DNA from: Deltaproteobacteria bacterium
Lineage (GTDB): Bacteria > Desulfobacterota > Desulfomonilia > UBA1062
Assembly (NCBI GenBank): GCA_023230665.1
Contig: JALNWY010000123.1
Location: 1-9,118 of the forward strand
Length of the DNA stretch: 9,118 nucleotides
Direction of reading: 5' to 3'
Part shown: positions 1 to 6,153 of the stretch, in pieces
Position numbering within the stretch: position 1 is the stretch's first letter
Layout: each line of letters begins with the position of its first letter
Position numbers and translations under genes: made by a program
The notes under the pieces: generated by a model
Told to the model about the DNA's origin: nothing
Databases searched by the model: none
The model's input: the letters and a program-made list of their open reading frames with translations, nothing else

Positions 1-90
1 ATCACGAGCGAAGAGGATCTTCGTATCGCAGCAGTCAAGATTGCTCAAGCTTATCAAGAGAAGCAGGCATCGAGCAGCCAAGCAAGATGA
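1..90 (+). CDS. C-terminal tail of a probable tyrosine recombinase/integrase (partial)
   Basis: An open frame enters from the left edge and ends at TGA (88-90), leaving 29 residues. The tail begins ITSEEDLRIAAVKIAQAYQE and is hydrophilic and helical. Phage-type tyrosine recombinases commonly finish like this, with an 'EDLR.A..K.' helix a few residues after the catalytic Tyr; that Tyr and the Arg/His catalytic residues would lie outside the window. Context supports the call: the stop is 78 bases from the 3' end of a tRNA-Sec gene, a classic integration target. Base and codon use differ from the genes to the right (CAA and GCT codons, lower GC), consistent with acquired DNA. It could be another protein with a helical C-terminus; the family cannot be proven from 29 residues. 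Confidence 0.5.
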   Translation: MTSEEDLRIAAVKIAQAYQEKQASSSQAR

Positions 91-168
91 GTTGTCATAT
101 TTTATCACAGTCAAGGTCGGGGACGGATATTCGTGAATGGTGATGAACTAAAAAACTTAATAATTACA

Positions 169-195
169 TGGCGGAAGCGCACAGGAATCGAACCT
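169..195. other. Putative attachment site within the 3' part of selC
   Basis: Elements that integrate into tRNA genes usually recombine within the T arm to 3' end and carry a copy of that end, so the tRNA stays intact. A recombinase-like tail ending 78 bases downstream of the selC 3' end suggests that the T-loop/acceptor segment is one att junction. The second copy would lie outside the window to the left, so the core length is unknown and the coordinates are approximate. Confidence 0.25.
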
Positions 196-265
196 GCCCA
201 GGACGCTCGACGCACCCCGCACCGGATTTGAAGTCCGGGGGACCCACCAGGACCCGACCGCTTCC
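169..265 (-). tRNA. selC: Selenocysteine tRNA, tRNA-Sec(TCA)
   Basis: Read on the minus strand, the 97-base gene starts GGAAGCGG and ends CGCTTCC-G-CCA, so discriminator G and CCA are encoded (CCA at 171-169). The anticodon loop CTTCAAA carries TCA and is closed by a 5-bp CCGGA/TCCGG stem. The other hallmarks of bacterial tRNA-Sec are present: an extended acceptor, a 6-bp D stem (GGGTCC/GGGTCC with two G-U pairs) closed by a short TGGT loop, a long variable arm (GGGTGC/GCGTCC, loop GTCGA), and a T arm GCAGG-TTCGATT-CCTGT nearly identical to that of E. coli. It delivers Ser/Sec to UGA codons through SelA and SelB, so the host should make selenoproteins. One oddity: the eighth acceptor pair is G opposite G. 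A likely integrase end lies just beyond its 3' end. Confidence 0.97.
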
Positions 266-275
266 ACAGGTGGTG

Positions 276-304
276 TATATAGCACTTTTGTCTGGAGAGG
301 GCAA
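276..304 (-). promoter_or_regulatory. Sigma70-type promoter of selC
   Basis: On the minus strand, TTGCCC (304-299) is separated by exactly 17 bases from TATATA (281-276). Each hexamer matches the TTGACA/TATAAT consensus at 4 of 6 positions. The -10 ends 10 bases before the first base of the mature tRNA, so transcription would start about 3-5 bases upstream of it. This fits a short 5' leader removed by RNase P. Confidence 0.6.
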
Positions 305-316
305 ACACTCTATACA

Positions 317-348
317 GCCGGCCCGGGTTTGCGCCTGCCGGGCCAGGC
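317..348. repeat. GC-rich interrupted palindrome between selC and the TonB-like gene
   Basis: GGCCCGG (320-326) and CCGGGCC (338-344) form a perfect 7-bp inverted repeat around an 11-base loop. GCC (317-319) and GGC (346-348) extend it past a one-base bulge. No T tract follows on either strand, so it is not a standard intrinsic terminator. It sits between the selC promoter and the divergent gene at 397. It could be an operator, an RNA hairpin in the leader of the downstream gene, or a relic of a repeat. Confidence 0.4.
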
Positions 349-396
349 ACAGATTCCATCTTGACAAAAATACCTATTTAATGGTCTTTTCCTCCC

Positions 397-918
397 ATGA
401 CAACGAGACTGTTCGTCTGCCTTGTCGTATCTTTCGTCATCCATGCCGCCCTGCTGGTTCAGCCCTGGAATCTCGTCGTTATCGCAGGCGCGGCCCAGCA
501 GCCTTCTCCGAACATTCCGGTCAGGCTGGTGGGTGAAGTCAGATCTGAAGACCTTTTTCGCGAGGTCGAGAAGATCCCGGAGGAGAGAGAGGAGAGAAAC
601 GAGGGCATCAGCTTCGAGACCGAAGGGGAGGTGAGCGCCGACTACCTCGACCTGCTCAAGGCAAAGATATTCGATGCCTGGGAATATCCTGGAGATGCAA
701 TCGCCGGCGGTGCCGACGGGACCGTGAGGGTCCGCTTCGTGCTCGATGCCGTGGGCTCGGTGACAGAAATCGGCGTTCTGTCCGGCTCGGGTCACGCGAG
801 CCTGGATTCCGCAGCCCTGGCCGCTGTGCGGAAGGCCGGCCCGTTCGGCCCGTTCACCGAAGACTTGGCCGGTGAGACACTCATGATTACCGGCAGCTTC
901 TGCTATGTGCTGGACTGA
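397..918 (+). CDS. Compact TonB-family energy transducer
   Basis: This 173-residue protein has the TonB layout in miniature. Residues about 4-22 form one N-terminal membrane segment containing S12 and H16, matching the SxxxH pattern that TonB uses to engage ExbB/ExbD. An acidic, Glu/Arg-rich linker (about 48-80) replaces the usual long Pro-rich spacer. Residues about 84-173 are a TonB C-terminal domain, with 'WEYP', a 'GTVRVRF' strand, 'GSVTEIGVLSGSG' and 'LDSAALAAVRKA'. TonB proteins pass proton-motive energy from the inner membrane to outer-membrane receptors; the linker here looks short for spanning a wide periplasm. An in-frame TAA at 379-381 limits upstream extension and the membrane segment begins almost at once, so ATG 397 is chosen, although no Shine-Dalgarno sequence precedes it. 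No exbB, exbD or receptor gene is nearby, so the substrate is unknown. Confidence 0.85.
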   Translation: MTTRLFVCLVVSFVIHAALLVQPWNLVVIAGAAQQPSPNIPVRLVGEVRSEDLFREVEKIPEEREERNEGISFETEGEVSADYLDLLKAKIFDAWEYPGDAIAGGADGTVRVRFVLDAVGSVTEIGVLSGSGHASLDSAALAAVRKAGPFGPFTEDLAGETLMITGSFCYVLD

Positions 919-965
919 GATTATCCTTAAAAGGCCGCTTAGATCGATCCCATGACCGATTGCAT

Positions 966-993
966 TAAGGCGGGCGCGCCATCATGCCGATAG
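966..993 (+). promoter_or_regulatory. Possible sigma28 (FliA-type) promoter
   Basis: GCCGATAG (986-993) matches the flagellar sigma28 -10 element GCCGATAA at 7 of 8 positions. TAAG (966-969) is a 3-of-4 match to the -35 core TAAA, but with a 16-base rather than 15-base gap. Transcription would begin close to the start codon at 1001, leaving almost no leader, and part of the motif doubles as the Shine-Dalgarno-like AGGCGAG. The link is suggestive because the next gene resembles a motility family, but chance is possible. Confidence 0.3.
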
Positions 994-1000
994 GCGAGAT

Positions 1001-1186
1001 GTGGATACAATACAGGGAACAAACAACTCTCTGACAATGGCGCTCATTGCGGTCAAATACCTGGGGGATGCCCAGCAGCTGAGCGCAGCCAGGGCCGGGA
1101 TGATGCTCGATACGATCAAGGAGACCGGGGAACGCGTGGTCCAGCTCATCGAAGGGCTCGGCGAGAACATCGATCTCTACGCCTGA
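1001..1186 (+). CDS. Small YjfB-like putative motility protein
   Basis: This 61-residue soluble protein starts at GTG, with AGGCGAG (992-998) just upstream. Its pattern is that of the YjfB family: an N-terminal 'MD', a short polar stretch, an Ala/Gln-rich amphipathic helix (about 12-32), a second helix with 'MLDTIKETGERVVQLIEG', and a C-terminal 'LGENIDLYA', recalling the 'LG.N.D..A' ends of that family. Members are often annotated as putative motility proteins, but the biochemical role is poorly defined. It lies 82 bases after the TonB-like gene and about 80 bases before surE, so it may be its own transcription unit. The family call is from pattern memory, not a search. An alternative start is ATG 1037, but that would remove the conserved N-terminus. 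Confidence 0.6.
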   Translation: MDTIQGTNNSLTMALIAVKYLGDAQQLSAARAGMMLDTIKETGERVVQLIEGLGENIDLYA

Positions 1187-1267
1187 AAAAAACCGGGCCT
1201 GCCTTTGCACCAGGCTGAATTCTATTGCGCCTTGCATATATTTTCAGCCGGTATTATGACATCTCTC

Positions 1268-2041
1268 ATGCGTTTCCTTCTGACCAATGATGACGGGATC
1301 TATGCCCAGGGTCTGTTTTTCATCAAGCAGGCCCTGGAAGAGATCGGCGAGGTGGTGGTGATCGCCCCGGTGACCGAGCAGTCCGCGGTGGGCCATACCA
1401 TAACCCTGGCCGACCCCCTGAAGGTGATCCCCATCCACCGCAGCGGGGGGTTCTATGGCTACGGCATTACGGGCTCGCCTGCCGATTGCGTGAAACTGGG
1501 AATCTCCAGTATTATGGAATCCCCGCCCGATCTGGTGGTCTCGGGCATCAACCGGGGCGCAAACGTAGGCATCAACGTGCTCTATTCCGGAACGGTCTCC
1601 GCTGCCACCGAGGCCCTGATCCTCGGGCATACGGGTATTGCCCTGTCTGTGGACAACTACCAGAATCCCGACTACCGTGCTGCAAGCGTGTTCGGCTCCC
1701 GCCTGGCGTCCAGCCTCGCCTCAAGGCGGGACCCGGCGCCCCTGGCCCTGAACGTGAACTGCCCATCCTGCCCGATCCACGAGATCGCCGGGGTAAAGAT
1801 CACCCGGCAGGGTGAGTCTAAGATCGTGGACAGGTTCGTGAAAAGGGAAGACCCCAGAGGCGCGATATACTACTGGCAGGCAGGAATGACCCAGATCATC
1901 GACGACGGGGAGGACACGGATGCTGTGTGTCTGAGGAAAAAGATGATCTCCATCACTCCCATCCATTACCGACTGGGTTGCAGCCCGCAGGACGGCGAGC
2001 TCAAGGATCTCGACCTGGAGGGGATGCTCCGTGGGGTCTGA
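1268..2041 (+). CDS. surE: 5'/3'-nucleotidase SurE
   Basis: The 257-residue product is a standard-length SurE, a cytoplasmic metal-dependent phosphatase that dephosphorylates nucleoside 5'- and 3'-monophosphates and is often linked to stationary-phase survival. It opens with the family signature MRFLLTNDDG, whose D8 and D9 bind metal, followed by 'TEQSAVGH' (S39), 'GSPADCVKLG' (67-78), 'SGINRGANVG' with metal ligand N95, and 'YSGTVSAATEA' (106-116). The C-terminus 'GCSPQDGELKDLDL' is also typical. ATG 1268 is chosen because family members begin at this residue. The frame is open to TTG 1205, and ATG 1256 is also possible; neither adds recognisable sequence, and no start has a strong Shine-Dalgarno sequence. 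Its end overlaps rnc by 11 bases, making it the likely first gene of the train that follows. Confidence 0.96.
   Translation: MRFLLTNDDGIYAQGLFFIKQALEEIGEVVVIAPVTEQSAVGHTITLADPLKVIPIHRSGGFYGYGITGSPADCVKLGISSIMESPPDLVVSGINRGANVGINVLYSGTVSAATEALILGHTGIALSVDNYQNPDYRAASVFGSRLASSLASRRDPAPLALNVNCPSCPIHEIAGVKITRQGESKIVDRFVKREDPRGAIYYWQAGMTQIIDDGEDTDAVCLRKKMISITPIHYRLGCSPQDGELKDLDLEGMLRGV
2017..2023 (+). promoter_or_regulatory. Ribosome binding site of rnc inside surE
   Basis: GGAGGGG lies 7 bases before GTG 2031. This strong Shine-Dalgarno sequence supports the GTG as the rnc start and the 11-base overlap with surE. Confidence 0.75.
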
Positions 2042-2723
2042 GGGCCTGGAGGCCGGGATCGGATATGCCTTTCGCAGCAAAGAGCTCCTGGAGGAGGCTC
2101 TGACTCACACCACCTATGTCAACGAACACCGGGAAGAGGATATCCAGGATAACCAAAGGCTCGAGTTTCTCGGCGACTCGGTGATGAACGCCGTGATCAC
2201 GGCCCGGTTGTTCTCCGAGCTCGCGGACGAGCGCGAGGGAACCCTGACCAAGAAACGGGCGGAACTCATCAACGAAACCACGCTCGCCAGGATCGCCAGG
2301 AATCTTTTCCTCGGCGATCACCTGCGTCTGGGCAGGGGCGAGGAACTGGACCAGGGCAGGGAAAAGACCTCGATCCTGGCAGATGCCTACGAAGCGCTCA
2401 TCGGAGCCATTTTCCTCGACAGCTCGTTCGACGAGGCGGCCCGCATCGTGGAGAGGCATTTCGAGGATGTTCTCGGTCCCATCGAGGAGGTGTCCATCAC
2501 CGATTACAAGAGCCTCCTGCTCGAGATCTGCCAGTCCCGCTTCAAGTGTCTGCCCCGGGTCGTGGTGGTGGACGAGATCGGGCCTGAGCACGACAAGGAG
2601 TTCGTGGTCAACGTGGAGCTCGAGGGCCGCGTGGTGGGCCGGGGAAGGGGGCGAAACAAGAAGCAGGCGGCGCAGAACGCATGCAAGGAGGCATTGAGAT
2701 CTCTGGATTATCCCCTATCGTGA
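2031..2723 (+). CDS. rnc: Ribonuclease III
   Basis: This 230-residue endonuclease cleaves double-stranded RNA (rRNA precursors, structured mRNAs). The catalytic domain (about 8-150) contains the signature NQRLEFLGDSV (41-51), with E45 and D49, and DAYEALIGAIFLD (118-130), with D118 and E121; these four are the core Mg-binding acids. A double-stranded RNA-binding domain occupies about 157-226, ending in the usual Lys/Ala-rich helix 'KKQAAQNACKEAL'. The first position of the signature is Gln (Q42) rather than the more common Glu, a variant that also occurs in other RNase III proteins. GTG 2031 is backed by a good ribosome site and matches the usual N-terminal length. In many bacteria rnc is followed closely by era; here three genes separate them. 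Confidence 0.97.
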   Translation: MGSEGLEAGIGYAFRSKELLEEALTHTTYVNEHREEDIQDNQRLEFLGDSVMNAVITARLFSELADEREGTLTKKRAELINETTLARIARNLFLGDHLRLGRGEELDQGREKTSILADAYEALIGAIFLDSSFDEAARIVERHFEDVLGPIEEVSITDYKSLLLEICQSRFKCLPRVVVVDEIGPEHDKEFVVNVELEGRVVGRGRGRNKKQAAQNACKEALRSLDYPLS

Positions 2724-3724
2724 TCCCTGTCTTCGTGTCCCACCTGGGGTGTCCGCACCGGTGCATCTTCTGCGATCAGACCCAGTTCTCGGAGCCGGTG
2801 GCGCCCGAACGCATACCCGATATTGTCTCCACGTTCATCGCAGGCTGCAGAGAGCCTCAACTGCGGCAGCGGGTCATCGCCTTTTACGGGGGCTCCTTCA
2901 CCGGAATCGAGCCCGGCCTGCTCGAGCGTTATCTGGCAGAGGCCCTCCGCCTGGTCGAGCACGGGGCGGTCCACGGCATCAAGGCGTCGACCCGGCCCGA
3001 TATGGTCACCCCCGAGCTCCTCGCCAGGTGCAGGAGAGCCGGGTTCGTAGAGATGGAGATCGGGATTCAGTCCATGGACGAGCGCGTCCTCAAAGCGAGC
3101 AGAAGGGGTCACAGCGCGTCTGACGCAGTGCGTGCAGCTCAGGCTGTCCGGGATTCGGGCATGAAGCTGGGCATCCAGCTCATGCCGGGGCTTCCCGGAG
3201 AAGACCGGGAGAGTTTTCGCCGCACCGTCTGCGATGCGGCGCGCCTGAGGCCCGATCACATCCGGTTGTATCCCGCCGTGGTGGTCAAGGGCACCGAGAT
3301 GGAGCGTATGCACCAGGCCGGCGCCTATGCTCCCCTTGACCTCGATGAGGCTGTCAGACGGTGCCTGTACGGGTATGCCCGGTTCTCAGGGCAGGGCTGC
3401 ACCGTGCTCAGGATGGGGCTGCCTCCTTCCCGAACCTTGCAGGTCGCGGCAGGCCCGTATCACCCCGCATTCGGCTTTCTCGTCAAGGCCCGGGGATATC
3501 GTGTCATGGCGAGCGTGCTCAAGGAGAGGTTCGGTGATGAGCTGGATCTGGAAGTGCATCCGGACAGCGTTCCTGAACTCATTGGGTACCGCAAGGAAAA
3601 CATTGATGAATTAGGGTTTAATTACAGTTTTGACGAGCGTTTGCCGAGGGATTGTGTACAGGTGCGCGGCGCTGTAGAAAGAGGTTGCCTCCAACTTAAG
3701 GACATTATAGAGTATATTTTATGA
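2720..3724 (+). CDS. Elp3/YhcC-like radical SAM protein
   Basis: This is a 334-residue radical SAM enzyme. The cluster-binding motif CPHRCIFC (C11, C15, C18; CX3CX2C) sits almost at the N-terminus. It is followed by 'YGGSFTGI' (56-63), 'STRPD' (90-94), 'EIGIQS' (113-118) and 'GIQLMPGLPGE' (151-161), the hallmark series of the Elp3/HemN-like radical SAM domain. The C-terminal part resembles the Elp3-like extension ('LYPAVVVKGTEM') but lacks the acetyltransferase domain of true Elp3. Substrate unknown; RNA modification is a guess from the Elp3 resemblance and the rnc/era neighbourhood. GTG 2720 is preferred because it forms a GTGA overlap with the rnc stop and homologues usually begin 'IPVF..H.GCPH.C'. 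ATG 2681 would add 13 residues lying wholly inside rnc and cannot be excluded. Confidence 0.88.
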   Translation: MIPVFVSHLGCPHRCIFCDQTQFSEPVAPERIPDIVSTFIAGCREPQLRQRVIAFYGGSFTGIEPGLLERYLAEALRLVEHGAVHGIKASTRPDMVTPELLARCRRAGFVEMEIGIQSMDERVLKASRRGHSASDAVRAAQAVRDSGMKLGIQLMPGLPGEDRESFRRTVCDAARLRPDHIRLYPAVVVKGTEMERMHQAGAYAPLDLDEAVRRCLYGYARFSGQGCTVLRMGLPPSRTLQVAAGPYHPAFGFLVKARGYRVMASVLKERFGDELDLEVHPDSVPELIGYRKENIDELGFNYSFDERLPRDCVQVRGAVERGCLQLKDIIEYIL

Positions 3725-6150
3725 ATGCACATGCGGTCGACGTACGGTCCCTGCCGGTTCTTCCCGAGCTGGCCGACCATGTCATCAGGATGGCGCTGGA
3801 AGATGATATATCCCTTGCCAGGATCTCGGCCCTGATCGAGAAGGATCAGGCCCTGACGGCGCGGATACTCTCCCTGGCCAACTCCAGCTACTACAAGCGT
3901 TCCCGGAGCATCTACACGGTGCGCGACGCTGTGGTGGTCATCGGGTTCGATGCGGTGCGCACCGTGGCCCTGGGGGTCTCCGTGCTGGACATGTTCCCTA
4001 CAACCAAGGGCACGAACCTCGATCTCAAGGCGTTCTGGCGTCATTCCATGGCGTGTGCGTTCTATGCGGAGGCCATGATGGGGGCCGTGAACAGCCGCAA
4101 TGTAGCGAAAGCCTTTTGTGCAGGCCTGCTTCACGATATCGGCAAGCTGGTGCTGGACCGCACGAGGCCCGGAGAATATGCTGCGGTGCTGGAAAATGCG
4201 GCGAGCGGGACCAGACCCCTGTCCGAGGTGGAGAAGGAGATGCTCGGCGCCACCCACGCCGATGTGGGGCGCGAGGCGATCGCCCACTGGAAGCTGCCCC
4301 GGCTGTATGAAGAGAGCATCTGGTCTCATCACGCCCCGATCCAGATCCTGGACAAGGAGCAGTATCAGCTCTCGGGCATTCTCCATATCGCCAATATTCT
4401 GGCCCACATGACCTCTGCGGGGGCGTCCGGAAACCGGTTTCCCCAGAAGCTGACAAACCCTCTCCTGAAAAGGTTCGGCCTGAGCGCTGATGTCCTGGAT
4501 TCACTGATGGAAAAGGTGCCCGGGCAGATAGACGCCATATGCGAGGAGATCGGCATCGGCAAGCCGGTCGAAGGGCTGTTCGGTATCGTGAACAGCGCGA
4601 ACACGAGGCTTGCGGATATCTCTTTGCAGCTCAAGCGTGGCGCTGACGAGGCCCGTGAGGCCAAGCGGCGCGCCGATGTCCTCATCGGGCTTCTGGGCAA
4701 GCTCAACGATTCGACCCGGATATCAGACGCACTCGAGAAGGCATCGGGCTCGCTGCTCGATGCAGGCCTTATTCAGAGCTTCCTGGGAGGGATCAAGGCG
4801 GGCGGATACCACCTGGTCTATGAGGTCACACCGGAGCGCAGCTCCCGCTTCATCCGGGTGAAAGACGAGGAGCTCAAGGCAATGATATTCTCCCGCCAGT
4901 CTCTGGCCGGCACGATGCTGCCCAACGGGGTGTTCGTGTATTTCGAGCCTGCAGACGACGAGGCTGCGGAGGATCGTTCGTTCATGTCCGCCGTGGTGGG
5001 GGCGATCTCGTCATCGCTCAGGCGCATTCATATGGAGAGCAGTATGGCTGAGGGAGAAGAAAGTTTGCGAAAAGCCCTGAAGGGCGCGGCCGAGGAAAAG
5101 CAGAAGGCAGAGGATGCTTTGAGCCTCAACCAGGAACTCATGGATGCCTCGCCGTACGGCCTGTGCCTCCTGGACGAGAACAGCCGGGTGAGGCTCGAGA
5201 ACGAGAGCTCCCGCGAAATACGCCGTGCCCTGGGCATTGCCGGAGACAATCTGCTCGCCGCCCTGCCGGAGGGTTCCGGCGAGGAATGCCGGCAGCTTCA
5301 TGCCGCTGTCGAGTCCGGGCAGGATGCCGCCTTTGTCTGGCACGGCCGCATCCGGTCTTTCAGGGTCGAGACAAAACCCGTGAAGGTCAACAAATGGCTG
5401 CTCATCGTGTTTTGTGACATCACGGGCGAGCTTCAGGACCAGCGCCGAAAGGTCGCCTATGCCAGGATGACCACGGTAGGCAACCTGGCCGCATCCATGG
5501 CGCACAACATGAAGAGCCCCTTGGGCGCGATCCACGGGTTTGGCAGCATCATCAAAGACGATCTGGGCCAGGGGAGGCTCCAGGTGCTTCGCAACGGGCA
5601 AGAGGACGAGGATTTTGGCGACATGATCGCCAACATCATCACCGGCTCGGAGAACCTGCTCAAGATCGTGAATCAGCTGCTGAGCTTCACGCGGAAATGG
5701 GAGAGCCCCGAAGGCGAGATCGATATCGAGGGGTTCGTGGATGGTATCTTCCAGATCGTCTCGGCCCAGGCCAACTCCTCAGGGGTCAAGCTCGCCCGGG
5801 AGATCGAGGCGGACACCGTCCGCACCAGGGCGGAAGCACTCGAACAGGTGCTCATCAACCTTTTGATCAATGCCGTGAAGGCATCGGCCCAGGGCTCCCG
5901 GGTTGTCCTGAGGGCGTCGTTCAAAGACAGCGGGGTCGAGTTTGCCGTGACCGACCTCGGCATCGGCATGGACCAGGATCAGATCGAGAAGATTTTCGAC
6001 CCGCTCTATACGGCGTGGCCCGTAAAGACAGGGATGGGACTGGGGCTTTCCCTTGCAAAGGATATCGTCGATTCCATGGGCGGCCGCATCGACGTTATAT
6101 CCTCGCCAGGGAAGGGTTCAACGTTTTCGGTATGGATACCGGGAAGGTAA
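3721..6150 (+). CDS. HDOD-domain sensor histidine kinase
   Basis: This soluble 809-residue kinase has no membrane segment. Order: HDOD domain (about 8-270) with H108, H138-D139 in 'LLHDIGK', H179 and H203-H204 in 'HHAP'; an unassigned, possibly GAF-like region (about 310-440); a short Lys/Glu-rich coiled coil (440-470); a degenerate PAS-like domain (about 470-570); a dimerisation/phospho-acceptor domain (about 578-660) with H595 in 'SMAHNMKSPLGAI'; and an HATPase domain (about 700-809) with N box 'EQVLINLLINAV', G1 DLGIG (745-749) and G2 'GMGLGLSLAKDI'. The residue after H595 is Asn instead of the usual Glu/Asp, which may alter catalysis. No receiver domain is present. ATG 3721 overlaps the preceding stop (ATGA) and the next gene follows after 3 bases. 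It probably senses a cytoplasmic cue and phosphorylates a separate receiver, plausibly the next protein's. Confidence 0.93.
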   Translation: MNAHAVDVRSLPVLPELADHVIRMALEDDISLARISALIEKDQALTARILSLANSSYYKRSRSIYTVRDAVVVIGFDAVRTVALGVSVLDMFPTTKGTNLDLKAFWRHSMACAFYAEAMMGAVNSRNVAKAFCAGLLHDIGKLVLDRTRPGEYAAVLENAASGTRPLSEVEKEMLGATHADVGREAIAHWKLPRLYEESIWSHHAPIQILDKEQYQLSGILHIANILAHMTSAGASGNRFPQKLTNPLLKRFGLSADVLDSLMEKVPGQIDAICEEIGIGKPVEGLFGIVNSANTRLADISLQLKRGADEAREAKRRADVLIGLLGKLNDSTRISDALEKASGSLLDAGLIQSFLGGIKAGGYHLVYEVTPERSSRFIRVKDEELKAMIFSRQSLAGTMLPNGVFVYFEPADDEAAEDRSFMSAVVGAISSSLRRIHMESSMAEGEESLRKALKGAAEEKQKAEDALSLNQELMDASPYGLCLLDENSRVRLENESSREIRRALGIAGDNLLAALPEGSGEECRQLHAAVESGQDAAFVWHGRIRSFRVETKPVKVNKWLLIVFCDITGELQDQRRKVAYARMTTVGNLAASMAHNMKSPLGAIHGFGSIIKDDLGQGRLQVLRNGQEDEDFGDMIANIITGSENLLKIVNQLLSFTRKWESPEGEIDIEGFVDGIFQIVSAQANSSGVKLAREIEADTVRTRAEALEQVLINLLINAVKASAQGSRVVLRASFKDSGVEFAVTDLGIGMDQDQIEKIFDPLYTAWPVKTGMGLGLSLAKDIVDSMGGRIDVISSPGKGSTFSVWIPGR
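6142..6147 (+). promoter_or_regulatory. Ribosome binding site of the REC-PAS kinase gene
   Basis: GGAAGG lies inside the end of the preceding kinase gene, 6 bases before ATG 6154. It favours that start over the in-frame ATGs at 6160 and 6163, which would also keep the receiver domain intact. Confidence 0.6.
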
Positions 6151-6153
6151 GGG

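Noticed and set aside
361..399. Perfect TTGACA (361-366) as the -35 of the TonB-like gene
   Set aside because: The bases 17 downstream (GTCTTT) are not a -10 element, and the TATTTAAT sequence is only 8-10 bases away. No acceptable promoter could be built from it.
310..795. Minus-strand open frame opposite the TonB-like gene
   Set aside because: The plus-strand frame has a membrane segment and a TonB C-terminal domain; the antisense product has no recognisable feature.
1188..1215. Hairpin GCCTG/CAGGC (1197-1201 with 1211-1215) beside an A7 run (1186-1192)
   Set aside because: Read on the minus strand it resembles an intrinsic terminator, but the stem is only 5-6 bp, the T run starts about 4 bases late, and no minus-strand gene feeds into it. 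On the plus strand no T tract follows.
2154..2186. Gln instead of Glu at the first acidic position of the RNase III signature (Q42)
   Set aside because: The essential acids E45, D49, D118 and E121 are all present, and NQRLEFLGD variants occur in other bacterial RNase III proteins, so loss of activity is not implied.
2681..2719. N-terminal extension of the radical SAM protein from ATG 2681
   Set aside because: It lies wholly within rnc, adds 13 residues without family resemblance, and has only a weak ribosome site. The GTGA overlap at 2720 fits the family start and the packing of the other genes better.
3622..4407. Minus-strand open frame of 261 codons opposite the radical SAM end and HDOD domain
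   Set aside because: It spans the boundary of two well-supported plus-strand genes, shows no motif, and has the His/Arg/Gly-rich composition typical of antisense frames.
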